A stretch of 64,000 nucleotides of DNA from Periweissella fabaria (GTDB taxonomy: Bacteria > Bacillota > Bacilli > Lactobacillales > Lactobacillaceae): positions 21,829-85,828 of the forward strand of contig NZ_CAKKNS010000009.1 of NCBI RefSeq assembly GCF_918814575.1. Reading direction: 5' to 3'. Shown one piece after another: positions 18,735-29,286 of this stretch. How positions within the stretch are numbered: the first letter of the stretch is position 1; each line of letters begins with the position of its first letter. The notes under the pieces were generated by a model. That model was not told the DNA's origin, ran no database searches, and worked only from the letters and a program-made list of their open reading frames with translations. Both the position numbers and the translations under genes were made by a program.

Positions 18735-18991
18735 GTCGGCTGAGTAAGCGTAAAAAAGCATTGACGCATTTGGCATATGATGAAATGTTAATGGATCAAG
18801 TTGATGAAGCGAAAATTGATTGGGATTTGGCAAAATCATCTGAGCGGGCAATGACGGAAAGTAATTATGACGGGCGGTTAATTCAAGCTCAAACAGCGTT
18901 AACTAAACAAAAATTTTTTTACTACTATCGTGAAGCTCGTCGTCGCCAAATTACAGGGCGTATTCAACGTAGTGTATTTACGATTGATTAA
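18731..18991 (+). CDS. YaaL family protein (DUF2508)
   Basis: An 86-residue, charged, mostly helical protein of unknown function that follows recR in many Firmicutes. There are no membrane segments or known catalytic motifs. It overlaps recR by 4 bases and is likely translated by coupling. Confidence 0.85.
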   Translation: MSRLSKRKKALTHLAYDEMLMDQVDEAKIDWDLAKSSERAMTESNYDGRLIQAQTALTKQKFFYYYREARRRQITGRIQRSVFTID

Positions 18992-19004
18992 TTAGGAGCA
19001 TAGG

Positions 19005-19856
19005 ATGTCTAAAAAGAAGCAAACACCACAATCGGGCTTTGCATCGATTATTGGCTTAATTATTTTAGTTGCATTAGCGGCCGCTTGGTTTACTAATGGT
19101 GATGCTGGAAAAAATAAACAAGACCAAAGTACCGTAACTAGTCAAGTTAGCAAACATTCCTCAGCACACAATAATCATGCGGTAACTTCAAGTTCAGCAA
19201 CAGATTCAGCTAAACAGGCAGCTAATTCAGATGCTAATAAAAATCAACAATCAGCAGCACAACCTAATGTGGATCTAGCACAATTAAATTTTAGTGGACA
19301 ACAAATCATCCAGGTTAATAATGGCCAACCAGATTTTAATGCTAGTCAATTAGCGACTAATCGTGGCGCGTGGGCAACATACCAACCGCTAGATAATTTA
19401 GGGCGTGCTACTGGAGCAAGTGCGTTATTGAATAAAAGTTTAATGCCGCATGCTAAGCGCCAACGCTTGACGGTTAATCCGACGGGGTTTAAGAACCGTA
19501 AAGTCATGATTAATGGTCATGAAGAGTGGTTATATAATCGCTCACATTTGATTGGTTACCAATTTACAGGTCAAAATAACAACCTACAAAACTTAGTAAC
19601 TGGAACCCGTTCATTGAATGATCCAGGCATGTCATATTATGAAAATATGGTCGCTAGTTATCTGCGAAGTCACCCTAATGATTATGTTCGATATCAGATA
19701 ACGCCTTACTATCGTGGTCAAGAATTAGTACCACGAGGAGTGCAAATGCAAGCTGAATCAATTGAAAGTCAAACAATTCGGTTTAACTTGTACATTTTTA
19801 ATGTTCAAGCGGGCATAAATATTAACTATCAAAATGGGTACTCAAGTACTAATTAA
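19005..19856 (+). CDS. Membrane-anchored DNA/RNA non-specific endonuclease
   Basis: A 283-residue protein with a lysine-rich start and one hydrophobic segment (about residues 14-30, signal anchor), a Ser/Gln/Asn-rich linker (to ~85), and a beta-beta-alpha metal nuclease domain. The active-site-like motif is NRSH (178-181) in place of the more common DRGH, with N192-rich NNLQNLVTGTR following. Such enzymes act outside the membrane; EndA relatives take part in DNA uptake, others in nutrition or defence. It follows yaaL by 13 bases, in the recombination operon. Confidence 0.85.
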   Translation: MSKKKQTPQSGFASIIGLIILVALAAAWFTNGDAGKNKQDQSTVTSQVSKHSSAHNNHAVTSSSATDSAKQAANSDANKNQQSAAQPNVDLAQLNFSGQQIIQVNNGQPDFNASQLATNRGAWATYQPLDNLGRATGASALLNKSLMPHAKRQRLTVNPTGFKNRKVMINGHEEWLYNRSHLIGYQFTGQNNNLQNLVTGTRSLNDPGMSYYENMVASYLRSHPNDYVRYQITPYYRGQELVPRGVQMQAESIESQTIRFNLYIFNVQAGININYQNGYSSTN

Positions 19857-19858
19857 CA

Positions 19859-19867
19859 TGTTAAAAT
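19859..19867 (+). promoter_or_regulatory. Extended -10 promoter of T-box tyrS
   Basis: TGT TAAAAT lies about 20 bases upstream of the T-box stem I base; no good -35 is seen. Confidence 0.4.
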
Positions 19868-19880
19868 AGGCTAAGCAATG

Positions 19881-20088
19881 ATATAGACAAAGTAGTTAAC
19901 AAAAATTGATGCAGAAAGTTAGTGTTTGCTGGGAACTAACCAAAGTTTGTTAAACGAAGTTACATCTATGGAGCATAAGCGGTTCGTCTCGTTATCGACG
20001 CCTAAGGCTACAATTGTAGTAAATTAAGGTGGTACCACGGAATTTATTCGTCCTTAAGTGCATAGTAATGCGCTTGAGGACTTTTTTT
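19881..20088 (+). ncRNA. T-box leader, tyrosine-specific
   Basis: Stem I has ATAGA/TCTAT at the base and TTAACAAA/TTTGTTAA above the specifier loop, where TAC (19961-19963) followed by A reads tyrosine. The T-box sequence AAGGTGGTACCACGG is at 20026-20040, and its TGGT would pair with the ACCA end of uncharged tRNA-Tyr. A terminator (GTCCTTAAGTGCAT / ATGCGCTTGAGGAC plus T-run, 20050-20088) follows. Uncharged tRNA-Tyr should allow tyrS transcription. Confidence 0.95.
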
Positions 20089-20109
20089 ATGGAAAAAAGG
20101 AGAATTTAA

Positions 20110-21363
<1,254 letters not shown>

Positions 21364-21375
21364 AAAATACTAAAT

Positions 21376-21412
21376 AAAAAGCTACCAGTATTAATTTTAC
21401 TGGTAGCTTTTT
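21376..21412. terminator. Bidirectional terminator, tyrS and lysR-type gene
   Basis: GCTACCAGTA / TACTGGTAGC with A-run on the left and T-run on the right; it serves two convergent genes. Confidence 0.85.
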
Positions 21413-21418
21413 ACGTTT

Positions 21419-22306
21419 TTATTTGGGAGCTAAGTGCTTATCTAATAATTCCAGAATATTTTTTTGAGCTGGAGTTAGGACATGCGCCGTACGATATGCA
21501 ATACTAGTGATAAATTCTGGTTGGTTATCATCAAGTAAATCAAGCGCGACAACATCAGTACGTTGATCTTGGGTAATGCTAGCTAGAAATGAAATCCCTA
21601 GATTAGCAGCTACCATGTTGAGAACCAGATTAACATCGGTTGAACGAAAGACGGGGTTTAAACGCATATGGTTTCGATTAGCTAGTTTACTGATGGCTTG
21701 GGTATGGACAAAGCTTTCATTTAACAAAATAAAGGGTAATCCTTTTAAATCAGCAAAATGAACCGCTTTTTGGGCAGCTAAAGGATGAGTTTTCGATACA
21801 AAGATTTTAAATGGGTGCCGTGCAAATTCTTTAGTTATTAATGATTTATATGAGAGCGGCTCATCTGAACCAAGAAGTGCAATATCTATTTTACCGTGTA
21901 GTAGTGCTTTACGAAGATCGTTGGAACCACTTTCAATCGTTTGGATATTATGAAGTAGTTCTAACGAGTTCAGTTGGCTAGCAATTTGCGTAAAGTAATA
22001 ATTACGAATAATTGGTGGTAAGCCTAATGTAATTTGATCATTATTGAGGCGACTAATTTCATCTTTAGTGACTGCCCATTCATTTAAAATTTGATTAGCG
22101 TGCTTGTTGAGCTGTTCACCGGCTAAGGTAATATAGAGATCATTATGAGAATGGTCACGGACGACTAATTGTGTAGCAAGTTCTTCTTCTAAACGTTTAA
22201 TGGCCGCACTAATTGTTGGTTGGCTAACATTAAAAAAAGCGGCTACTTTGGAAAAGTTTTTTTGCAATATTAATTGCTGATAATATTCTAAGTCACGAAT
22301 ATACAT
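21419..22306 (-). CDS. LysR family transcriptional regulator (MleR-like)
   Basis: A 295-residue LTTR: N-terminal winged helix-turn-helix (NFSKVAAFFNVSQPTISAAIKRLEEEL, about residues 17-42) and a periplasmic-binding-like effector domain. The start MYIRDLEYYQQLI resembles MleR-type regulators of malate metabolism. It is divergent from an AEC carrier related to malate permeases across a 375-bp spacer, so control of that carrier is likely. No malolactic enzyme gene is nearby, and the ligand is unknown. Confidence 0.85.
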   Translation of the reverse strand: MYIRDLEYYQQLILQKNFSKVAAFFNVSQPTISAAIKRLEEELATQLVVRDHSHNDLYITLAGEQLNKHANQILNEWAVTKDEISRLNNDQITLGLPPIIRNYYFTQIASQLNSLELLHNIQTIESGSNDLRKALLHGKIDIALLGSDEPLSYKSLITKEFARHPFKIFVSKTHPLAAQKAVHFADLKGLPFILLNESFVHTQAISKLANRNHMRLNPVFRSTDVNLVLNMVAANLGISFLASITQDQRTDVVALDLLDDNQPEFITSIAYRTAHVLTPAQKNILELLDKHLAPK

Positions 22307-22681
22307 GGTTACTCCTTGCTATGACTGTTTTTTGTAAGCTGATATAAAAATCATTTATAGCTCGTATTCAATTTGACTATACCTTTTATAAAGGGCTAAA
22401 TTAGATAATAATGCATAGAGGTATAAGAAAAGTAATTAAAGAATTAGCGTGTGCTACACAAAAGGATTTAATTTAGTTAGCGATGGTTTGAATACGGTTA
22501 CGATGCGCTTTTAATAAAGCAAGGTACACAACATTGTACCATTGATTTTAGTTAATACGTATAGAGGTGATACAAACAGCGGTAAAATTTAATTAAGGCG
22601 GCATCCTGGTAGTCTGATTAATTAGTTATTTGTTCAAGTACACAGTAAATGAAAGTTTTAAGGATTTTGAGGTAGGGGATA
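22307..22681. promoter_or_regulatory. 375-bp divergent regulatory region, lysR-type gene / AEC carrier
   Basis: A plus-strand promoter candidate is TTGACT (22373-22378), 18-base spacer, TAAATT, giving a ~270-base leader. The leader holds GGTACA/TGTACC (22523-22540). Related segments ATAGAGGTATAA (about 22414) and ATAGAGGTGATA (about 22561) may be regulator sites. On the minus strand, TTGAAT then 17 bases then TTTATA could serve the regulator gene. I do not recognise a known riboswitch. Confidence 0.4.
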
Positions 22682-23656
22682 ATGGCAGTATTATGGAGTT
22701 CCATCCAAAGTGTGCTCGTAGTTGTAATTATTATGGCACTTGGTTATGTGTTACGTGTTAAAGGTTGGTTTGCGGATAGTTTTGGTAAGAATATTTCTAA
22801 ATTTATCAAAAATATTGCTTTGCCAGCTTCAATTTTTGTATCAGTACTACAACGCTTGACGCGTGGTACCTTAGTATCATTCTCAAGTTACTTGATTTGG
22901 GGATTTTTGGCCGTAATTATCGGTTATGTAATTGCATTTATTTTAGTTAAAGTTTTAAAAGTTCAACCTGGCCGCCGTGGGATTATGATTAATGCCATTG
23001 TTAATGCCAATACAATTTTTATTGGTTTGCCATTGAATATTGCGTTGTTTGGGAATGATAGTTTGACTTATTTCTTGGTTTACTACATCGTAAATACCGT
23101 TTCAACTTGGGCTTTTGGGGTCTTTTTGATTAGCAACGATGATCCAACCAAAGTTGCTAACACTGGTGAAAAACAAAAAATTAATTGGAAACAAGTTATT
23201 CCAATGCCATTAGTTGGTTTTGTGGTAGCTTTAGTATTTTTATTATTGAATATTCCAATTTTGAAAGTTACTTTCTTGCAACAAAGTATGACCTACGTTG
23301 GTAGTTTAGTAACGCCACTTTCATTAATTTACATTGGGATTGTGTTAGCAGATGCAGGTTTGAAAAGTATTAAATTTGATCGGGATACGATTGTGGCATT
23401 ATGTGGTCGGTTTATCTTATCACCAGTTATTATGATTGCCATCGTATACTTTGCAAGTCACCATGGAGTTAATTTAGCTCCGCTATTGCAAAAGACATTA
23501 ATTGTCCAATCTGCCACACCAATGTTAGCAGTCTTACCAATCTTGGCTGCAGAATCACATGGTGATGTTAAGTTTGCTACTAATATTGTGACGACTTCAA
23601 CTGTGCTATTCATTATTGTTGTACCAATTTTGATGACAATTATTCAATATATTTAA
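22682..23656 (+). CDS. AEC family transporter (malate permease-like)
   Basis: A 324-residue membrane protein with about 10 hydrophobic segments. The auxin efflux carrier fold is recognisable from GYVLRVKGWFAD and the mid-region IVNANTIFIGLPL. Members in lactic acid bacteria include MleP malate permease. Divergence from an MleR-like LysR gene supports organic acid transport, but the substrate is not shown. A terminator follows. Confidence 0.85.
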   Translation: MAVLWSSIQSVLVVVIIMALGYVLRVKGWFADSFGKNISKFIKNIALPASIFVSVLQRLTRGTLVSFSSYLIWGFLAVIIGYVIAFILVKVLKVQPGRRGIMINAIVNANTIFIGLPLNIALFGNDSLTYFLVYYIVNTVSTWAFGVFLISNDDPTKVANTGEKQKINWKQVIPMPLVGFVVALVFLLLNIPILKVTFLQQSMTYVGSLVTPLSLIYIGIVLADAGLKSIKFDRDTIVALCGRFILSPVIMIAIVYFASHHGVNLAPLLQKTLIVQSATPMLAVLPILAAESHGDVKFATNIVTTSTVLFIIVVPILMTIIQYI

Positions 23657-23665
23657 ATTGTTTTA

Positions 23666-23696
23666 GAGAAATCACTAATTAGTGGTTTCTTTTTTT
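23666..23696 (+). terminator. Terminator after the AEC carrier
   Basis: GAAATCACT-AATT-AGTGGTTTC followed by a T-run. Confidence 0.85.
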
Positions 23697-23778
23697 GTTG
23701 TCATCATAATGGTAGATTCCAAAAAAGCCTAAAATTATGATACAATTTAATAATTATATAAATAAAGTGAGGAGTATA

Positions 23779-24555
23779 ATGCAAACAATGACAGTTGGTG
23801 ATTATAAGCGGCAAGCCCGCCAAAAGTTAAGTGGCAACTGGGGAGCGGCAGTACGTTTAAATGCCTTTCCAGCAGCTTTAAAGTTTATTAGTATGTTTTT
23901 ATCATCATTATTAATAATTGGTTTGGTTACCCTAATTATCTTCTTAGCCAAAGATCCACATACTGGTAGTGAGGTTTCACGTGCCGTTCAATCCGGAATG
24001 GATAGTAGTACGGATGCAACCTTTAATACAACTTTTATGGGATCATATGGAAATGAAGTAGGTTCATTTTTAATGTCAATTATAATCGCTATGGTATCAA
24101 CGGGGATTTATTGGACATCACTTGATTGGTTGCGCGGCAAAATCGAAACCGTAACATTTAACAATGCATTTGATGGTTTCCGGAGTAACAATGTATTAGC
24201 GAACTTTATGTTGTTATTAGTAATGACGTTGTTCAAAATTTTATGGACATGTTTATTTATTATTCCTGGATGTATCAAAGTATTCTCATATTCACAAACT
24301 TTGTTTATTTACAAAGATATGGTGGATAAGCATGGTCGTGAAAACGTACCAACTAGTTGGGCTTGGTATATCACCGCTAGTCGGCGATTAATGCAAGGCC
24401 ACAAGGCTCAGTTGTTTTGGCTTGAATTCAGCTTTATTGGTTGGTACATTGTCGTCTTATTAACTTTAGGAATTGCTTGGTTTTGGGTAATGCCATATGT
24501 AAATATGACGCGGACGGTTTTCTATGAAAACTTAGCTGGAGAAACGTTTAAATAA
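23779..24555 (+). CDS. DUF975 family membrane protein
   Basis: A 258-residue protein with about six hydrophobic segments. The opening YKRQARQKLSGNWGAAV is the DUF975 hallmark, and the LFIYKDMVDKHG region is typical. No function is established for this family. ATG 23779 has GAGGAG upstream; an upstream in-frame ATG at 23737 lies in the promoter region and is not used. It appears monocistronic. Confidence 0.85.
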   Translation: MQTMTVGDYKRQARQKLSGNWGAAVRLNAFPAALKFISMFLSSLLIIGLVTLIIFLAKDPHTGSEVSRAVQSGMDSSTDATFNTTFMGSYGNEVGSFLMSIIIAMVSTGIYWTSLDWLRGKIETVTFNNAFDGFRSNNVLANFMLLLVMTLFKILWTCLFIIPGCIKVFSYSQTLFIYKDMVDKHGRENVPTSWAWYITASRRLMQGHKAQLFWLEFSFIGWYIVVLLTLGIAWFWVMPYVNMTRTVFYENLAGETFK

Positions 24556-24603
24556 ACAGTGTTAACTTGATAACATTGTTACAGATTAAGTAGTAAAAAT
24601 TGA

Positions 24604-24680
24604 TATAATAGTCTATGAACCTGAAATATAGACGCGCATTAAAATCCGGAAGCGACTTAAAAGGTCAGCTTGCGGATTTT
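24604..24680 (+). promoter_or_regulatory. Promoter -10 and hairpin leader of rapZ
   Basis: TATAAT at 24604-24609 begins a leader that folds into a long hairpin, AAAATCCG..CGGATTTT (24641-24680) with inner AAGC/GCTT. The T-tract after it is broken (TTTTAATTATCTT), so it may be a weak attenuator or an RNA stability element. Confidence 0.5.
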
Positions 24681-24735
24681 AATTATCTTCTGGGATAAAT
24701 TCGATAAAATAAGTTTGCTAATGGGAGGTAAAATG

Positions 24736-25611
24736 ATGAAAAATGAACAGGAAATTGTAATTATCACGGGGATGAGTGGTGCCGGAAAAACCGTTGCCAT
24801 GCAGGCATTTGAAGATATGGGTTTTTTAACAACTGATAATCTCCCAATTGCACTTTTAGGGCAGTTTTTTAAAATGCTCCAAGATAGCCAATCAGTCCAA
24901 AAAGTAGCGTTGGTTGTTGATGCACGATCAATGGAATTGCTTGGTAGCATTGATGAAATGTGGAAAAATAAACGTGCCACCACAAAGATATTATTTCTAG
25001 ATGCTAATGAACAAGAATTAGTTGCCCGGTATAAAGAATCTCGGCGCCAACATCCGTTAGCCCCAGATGGTCGAGTATTGGAAGGAATTGAAAAAGAACG
25101 CAATGTCCTTGAAGGTATTAAAAATCACGCCGATATTTTAATTAATACAGGGGATTTATCTAATCGACAACTCCGCAAAATTTTATTTGCCAAATTTAGT
25201 GATGGGACTCACCGAGCACCATTCAATGTGCAAGTAATGTCATTTGGCTTTAAGTATGGCTTACCGTTAGATGCTGATTTAGTCTGGGATGTACGCTTTT
25301 TAACTAATCCATTCTACGATCCATCATTACGTGATTTAACCGGTTTAGACCAACCAGTGTATGATTACGTTATGCAAACTGATGGGGCTGAAGAATTTTT
25401 CCAAAATTATGTGAAACTCTTGAATTTAACGATTCCCCGCTACATTAGTGAAGGAAAAACGTCATTAGTAATTGCGATTGGTTGTACGGGAGGTCAACAC
25501 CGTTCAGTAGCTTTTGCCGAGCGCATTGGGCGGACTCTTGAAGCAAATTATCAAGTTCGAATAACCCACCGCGATATTGAGTTACGCAAAGAATCGAGCG
25601 TTAAGTCATGA
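24736..25611 (+). CDS. rapZ: RNase adapter / nucleotide-binding protein RapZ
   Basis: Walker A GMSGAGKT at residues 12-19 and the C-terminal domain with [17 protein letters not shown] are diagnostic. In E. coli RapZ senses glucosamine-6-phosphate and controls GlmS through small RNAs; in Gram-positives (YvjC/YvcJ) the role is less clear, with links to competence in Bacillus. 291 residues. ATG 24736 (or 24733) follows GGGAGG. Overlaps yvcK by 4 bases. Confidence 0.94.
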   Translation: MKNEQEIVIITGMSGAGKTVAMQAFEDMGFLTTDNLPIALLGQFFKMLQDSQSVQKVALVVDARSMELLGSIDEMWKNKRATTKILFLDANEQELVARYKESRRQHPLAPDGRVLEGIEKERNVLEGIKNHADILINTGDLSNRQLRKILFAKFSDGTHRAPFNVQVMSFGFKYGLPLDADLVWDVRFLTNPFYDPSLRDLTGLDQPVYDYVMQTDGAEEFFQNYVKLLNLTIPRYISEGKTSLVIAIGCTGGQHRSVAFAERIGRTLEANYQVRITHRDIELRKESSVKS

Positions 25612-26579
25612 AAAAAGTCGTAATTATCGGGGGAGGTTCCGGGCTACCAGTAGTCTTACGAGCTTTACGCAAACAAAAAGTTGATATAACGGCAGTGGTT
25701 ACCGTCGCAGATGATGGGGGATCATCAGGCGTGTTACGAAACTACATTAACGTTGTGCCACCAGGTGATATCCGCAATGTCATGGCCGTGATGTCAACAC
25801 TAGACGAAAATTTCATTAATGTGTTTCAATATCGCTTTAAATCGGATGATGACTTTTTTGCCGGACATAGTATTGGTAATTTAATTATTGCAGCAATGCA
25901 GGAAATGAATTTAAATATTTTTGATGCTGTTCAAAAATTAAGTAAAATGATGGCAATCCGTGGTCAAGTTTATCCAGTTGCAAATGAACCGCTAGAGCTA
26001 CATGCGCAATTTGCGGATGGAACGTCGTTAGTCGGTGAAGCGGAGATTACACATGCCCATAAAGTTATAAAAAAGGTGTGGGTTGAACCAATTGATGGCT
26101 CAAATAATAAAATCGCCCAAGCAGTCCCACAAGTAATCACTGCCATCGCTGAGGCGGATCAAGTGATTTTAGGGCCGGGTTCGTTGTATACGAGTATTTT
26201 ACCGAATTTAACAATCCCCGATGTCGCCCTTGCCTTAAGAGCGACACGGGCGGACATCGTTTACATTTCAAATATTATGACCCAAAAAGGTGAAACCGAT
26301 AATTTTTCTGATGCGGACCATGTAAAAGTCTTAAATGAACACTTGGGTGGCGATTTAATTACCCACGTAATTGTGAATGCTACGGCAGTTCCTGAAGACT
26401 ACATTGATTGGCAACATTGGAGCGAAGTATCTCAACAAGTCCGCCATGATAGTAGTGAATTTAATAATATTAAGGCCCAAGAAATTCAAGCGAATTTACT
26501 TGAATTACGGGATAATGGAGCCTTCCATAACGGTAATTTAGTGGTAGAAGAACTAATGAAAATTCTCGCCCAAAAGTGA
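25608..26579 (+). CDS. YvcK/CofD-like family protein (gluconeogenesis factor)
   Basis: A 323-residue protein with the Rossmann-like [15 protein letters not shown] start and [13 protein letters not shown], as in YvcK. In Bacillus it is needed for growth on gluconeogenic carbon sources and for cell shape and binds UDP-sugars. Start overlaps the rapZ stop; whiA begins 16 bases after its end, so the three form one operon. Confidence 0.93.
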   Translation: MKKVVIIGGGSGLPVVLRALRKQKVDITAVVTVADDGGSSGVLRNYINVVPPGDIRNVMAVMSTLDENFINVFQYRFKSDDDFFAGHSIGNLIIAAMQEMNLNIFDAVQKLSKMMAIRGQVYPVANEPLELHAQFADGTSLVGEAEITHAHKVIKKVWVEPIDGSNNKIAQAVPQVITAIAEADQVILGPGSLYTSILPNLTIPDVALALRATRADIVYISNIMTQKGETDNFSDADHVKVLNEHLGGDLITHVIVNATAVPEDYIDWQHWSEVSQQVRHDSSEFNNIKAQEIQANLLELRDNGAFHNGNLVVEELMKILAQK

Positions 26580-26595
26580 TGAAAGGAAACCAACA

Positions 26596-27552
26596 ATGTC
26601 ATATGCAAGCGACGTTAAAAAAGAACTGACAAGCCTTGAAGTTCATGAAAATAATGCTAAGGCTGAATTATCAGCTTTAATTCGCATGAATGGGGCTTTA
26701 GGGTTAAGTAACCGTCAGTTTATTTTAAACGTACAAACCGAAAATGCTGCCACAGCTCGGCGAATTTATAGTTTGCTGCAGCAATTTTATAAAGTTGAAG
26801 CAGAAGTTGTGATTCGGCGGCAGATGAAACTTAAGAAAAATAATGTCTATCTCGTGCGTTTGAAATATCAAGTCCAACAAATTTTGGACGATTTACAAAT
26901 AATGAAGGGCTTTGAAATTAACGAGGATATGCCTAAGGCTTTATTGCAGCGTGATTCAGAGCGTCGGTCGTATTTACGAGGTGCCTTTTTAGCCGCTGGG
27001 TCAGTTAATAATCCGGAAAAAAGTCGTTATCATTTAGAAATTTATTCATTGTATCAAGTCCATAATGAACAATTAGCCGCTTTAATGAATGAATACCATT
27101 TAAATGCCAAGACGACTGAACGACGTTCGGGGTATATTGTCTACTTAAAGGAAGCTGAAAAAATTGCAGATTTTTTACAATTAATTGGCGCAACTAACAG
27201 TATGCTCCAATTTGAAGATGTTCGGATTATGCGTGATATCAAAAATTCCGTTAATCGCCTCACAAATGCGGAAGAAGCGAATGCTAACAAGGTTGCGGAT
27301 GCTAGTGCGCGCCAAATTGATAACATTAAGTTAATTGATGATCAAATTGGGTTGATGCGTTTACCAATCAAGTTACGGCAAATTGCAGAAGCCCGGTTAA
27401 ATCATCCAGATGTTAGTTTAGGCGAATTAGGTGATTTTGTAACCGATGGCCCGATTTCAAAGTCAGGGGTTAATCATCGTTTGCGGAAAATTAATGAATA
27501 TGCCCAAGCAATTCGGGACGGGTTACCATTACCAGGTTCAAAAAAACGGTAA
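26596..27552 (+). CDS. whiA: WhiA family DNA-binding protein
   Basis: A 318-residue protein with an N-terminal part related to LAGLIDADG endonucleases ([25 protein letters not shown]) and a C-terminal helix-turn-helix ([23 protein letters not shown]). WhiA affects sporulation division in Streptomyces and chromosome segregation and division in Bacillus. The third gene of the conserved rapZ-yvcK-whiA set. Confidence 0.95.
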   Translation: MSYASDVKKELTSLEVHENNAKAELSALIRMNGALGLSNRQFILNVQTENAATARRIYSLLQQFYKVEAEVVIRRQMKLKKNNVYLVRLKYQVQQILDDLQIMKGFEINEDMPKALLQRDSERRSYLRGAFLAAGSVNNPEKSRYHLEIYSLYQVHNEQLAALMNEYHLNAKTTERRSGYIVYLKEAEKIADFLQLIGATNSMLQFEDVRIMRDIKNSVNRLTNAEEANANKVADASARQIDNIKLIDDQIGLMRLPIKLRQIAEARLNHPDVSLGELGDFVTDGPISKSGVNHRLRKINEYAQAIRDGLPLPGSKKR

Positions 27553-27565
27553 ACGTTATAAATCG

Positions 27566-27595
27566 TTTGACCTACTTTGACCTTTGCGGTAAGAT
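27566..27595 (+). promoter_or_regulatory. clpP promoter with CtsR box
   Basis: TTGACC (27567-27572), 17-base spacer, TAAGAT. Two direct heptads TTTGACC-TAC-TTTGACC (27566-27582) read GGTCAAA-N3-GGTCAAA on the other strand, the CtsR operator. The repressor would cover the -35. Confidence 0.88.
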
Positions 27596-27655
27596 TAAAC
27601 AGTAAATTAGCAGTCATAATAGCTGATTGCTAGAATTATTTAAGGAGGATCAATT

Positions 27656-28246
27656 ATGTATCCAGTACCTACAGTTATTGAAACGTCAGCTCGTGGTGAA
27701 CGTGCTTACGATATTTATTCACGGCTTTTAAAAGACCGGATTATTATGGTTAGTGGTCAAATTGAAGATGGAATGGCCAATGCCATTGTTGCTCAACTCC
27801 TCTTTTTGGACGCCCAAGATTCAGAAAAAGACATCTACATGTACATTAACTCACCTGGTGGGGTTGTAACAGCGGGGATGGCGATTGTTGATACGATGAA
27901 CTTCATCAAGTCAAACATTCAAACCGTTGTCATTGGATTAGCCGCTTCAATGGCGACAATCATTGCATCTTCAGGAACCAAGGGTAAACGCTTTATTTTA
28001 CCAAATGCTGAATACTTAATTCACCAACCAATGGGTGGTGCACAAGGTCAACAAACGGAAATTGAGATTGCATATCAACAAATTACTAAGACTCGTCACA
28101 AGTTGGCCCAAGTTTTAGCTGAAAATGCTGGTCAAGATCTTAAAAAAGTTGAAGCTGATATTGAACGCGACTATTGGATGGATGCTGAAGAAACATTGGC
28201 ATACGGTTTAGTTGACAAAGTTATGACATCAGCCTCTGATTTATAA
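27656..28246 (+). CDS. clpP: ATP-dependent Clp protease proteolytic subunit ClpP
   Basis: Serine protease that forms the double-ring chamber used with Clp ATPases. The catalytic triad is S98 (GLAASMAT), H123 (LIHQPMGG) and D172. 196 residues is normal. AAGGAGG precedes ATG 27656. Heat and protein stress induction is predicted by the CtsR box in its promoter. It is followed by a terminator. Confidence 0.98.
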   Translation: MYPVPTVIETSARGERAYDIYSRLLKDRIIMVSGQIEDGMANAIVAQLLFLDAQDSEKDIYMYINSPGGVVTAGMAIVDTMNFIKSNIQTVVIGLAASMATIIASSGTKGKRFILPNAEYLIHQPMGGAQGQQTEIEIAYQQITKTRHKLAQVLAENAGQDLKKVEADIERDYWMDAEETLAYGLVDKVMTSASDL

Positions 28247-28264
28247 TTTAATATACAAATTAGG

Positions 28265-28296
28265 AAGCTCAGAAATTTTATTTTTGAGCTTTTTTG
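28265..28296 (+). terminator. Terminator after clpP
   Basis: AAGCTCA / TGAGCTT with an AT-rich loop and TTTTTT. Confidence 0.82.
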
Positions 28297-28410
28297 TATC
28301 ATTTAAAGGCTTGGATTATCCATAGATAGTGTTGAAAATTAGCTGAACTAGTCCTTAAAAAATTAGGATAATGGATGTCTAGGGTCAGGCCTTATCAAAT
28401 AATTTAATCG

Positions 28411-28419
28411 TGATATAAT
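28411..28419 (+). promoter_or_regulatory. Extended -10 promoter of cdaA-cdaR-glmM
   Basis: TGA TATAAT, about 37 bases before the cdaA start; the -35 is poor. Confidence 0.55.
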
Positions 28420-28455
28420 ATTTATATCAAAAGTTTGGGAATCGAGGATTAATGT

Positions 28456-29286
28456 GTGGCCATCGAAAATTTATTAACATTCCGGAACGCGATTAATCTG
28501 ATTGATATTTTAGTCGTCTGGTTTGTAATATATCGTTTAATGCTATTGTTACGCGGAACGCGTGCTGTCCAGTTAATGCGCGGGGTAGCAATTGTTATTA
28601 TTATTAAATTACTAAGTGCATGGATTGGATTTAATACCGTTTCATGGATTATGAACCAAATTATTAACTGGGGAGTTATTGCCCTAGTAGTTATTTTTCA
28701 ACCAGAAATTCGCCGTGGATTAGAACACCTAGGACGTGGGTCTGTATTCACAAGAACCAATAAGGAGACACAAGCTGCAGAGCATGTTGTGGAATCATTA
28801 GATTTTGCAATTCAATATATGGCCAAGCGACGGATTGGTGCCTTAATTGCAATTGAACGGAATACTGGGTTGGAAGAGTATGTAGAAACAGGCATCAAAC
28901 TAGATGCCTATGTAACCGGACAGTTATTAATTAATACGTTTATCCCAAATACGCCGCTGCATGATGGTGCAGTAATTATTGAAGGTGATCGAATTGCGGT
29001 TGCTGCCGCATATCTACCGCTATCAGAAAGTAGTACCATTCCGAAAGAATTAGGGACTCGTCACCGTGCGGCTGTTGGGATTAGTGAAGTAACTGATGCG
29101 TTAACGATTGTGATATCTGAAGAAACTGGTGAAGTTTCGTTCACTTTGAATAATGAGTTAATTCGAGACTTAGATCAGGCGGATTACCTTAATATGCTTC
29201 GTAAACAATTGGTACAAACAGAACCCGTTAAACAATCGAATTTTATCGCTTTCTTTGAAAAAATATTTCAAGGGGGACGTAAATAA
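28456..29286 (+). CDS. cdaA: Diadenylate cyclase CdaA
   Basis: Makes the essential second messenger c-di-AMP from two ATP. Three membrane helices fill roughly residues 12-82; the DAC domain follows with DGA at 170-172 (LHDGAVII) and RHR at 202-204. GTG start at 28456 after GAGG; 276 residues is typical. The stop overlaps cdaR by one base. Linked to glmM, whose product is known to interact with and restrain CdaA. Confidence 0.96.
   Translation: MAIENLLTFRNAINLIDILVVWFVIYRLMLLLRGTRAVQLMRGVAIVIIIKLLSAWIGFNTVSWIMNQIINWGVIALVVIFQPEIRRGLEHLGRGSVFTRTNKETQAAEHVVESLDFAIQYMAKRRIGALIAIERNTGLEEYVETGIKLDAYVTGQLLINTFIPNTPLHDGAVIIEGDRIAVAAAYLPLSESSTIPKELGTRHRAAVGISEVTDALTIVISEETGEVSFTLNNELIRDLDQADYLNMLRKQLVQTEPVKQSNFIAFFEKIFQGGRK

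Noticed and set aside
22561..22610. Riboswitch-like AGAGGTGATACAAACAGCGG before the AEC carrier
   Set aside because: It recalls the start of lysine riboswitches, but the rest of the conserved core and a terminator are missing.
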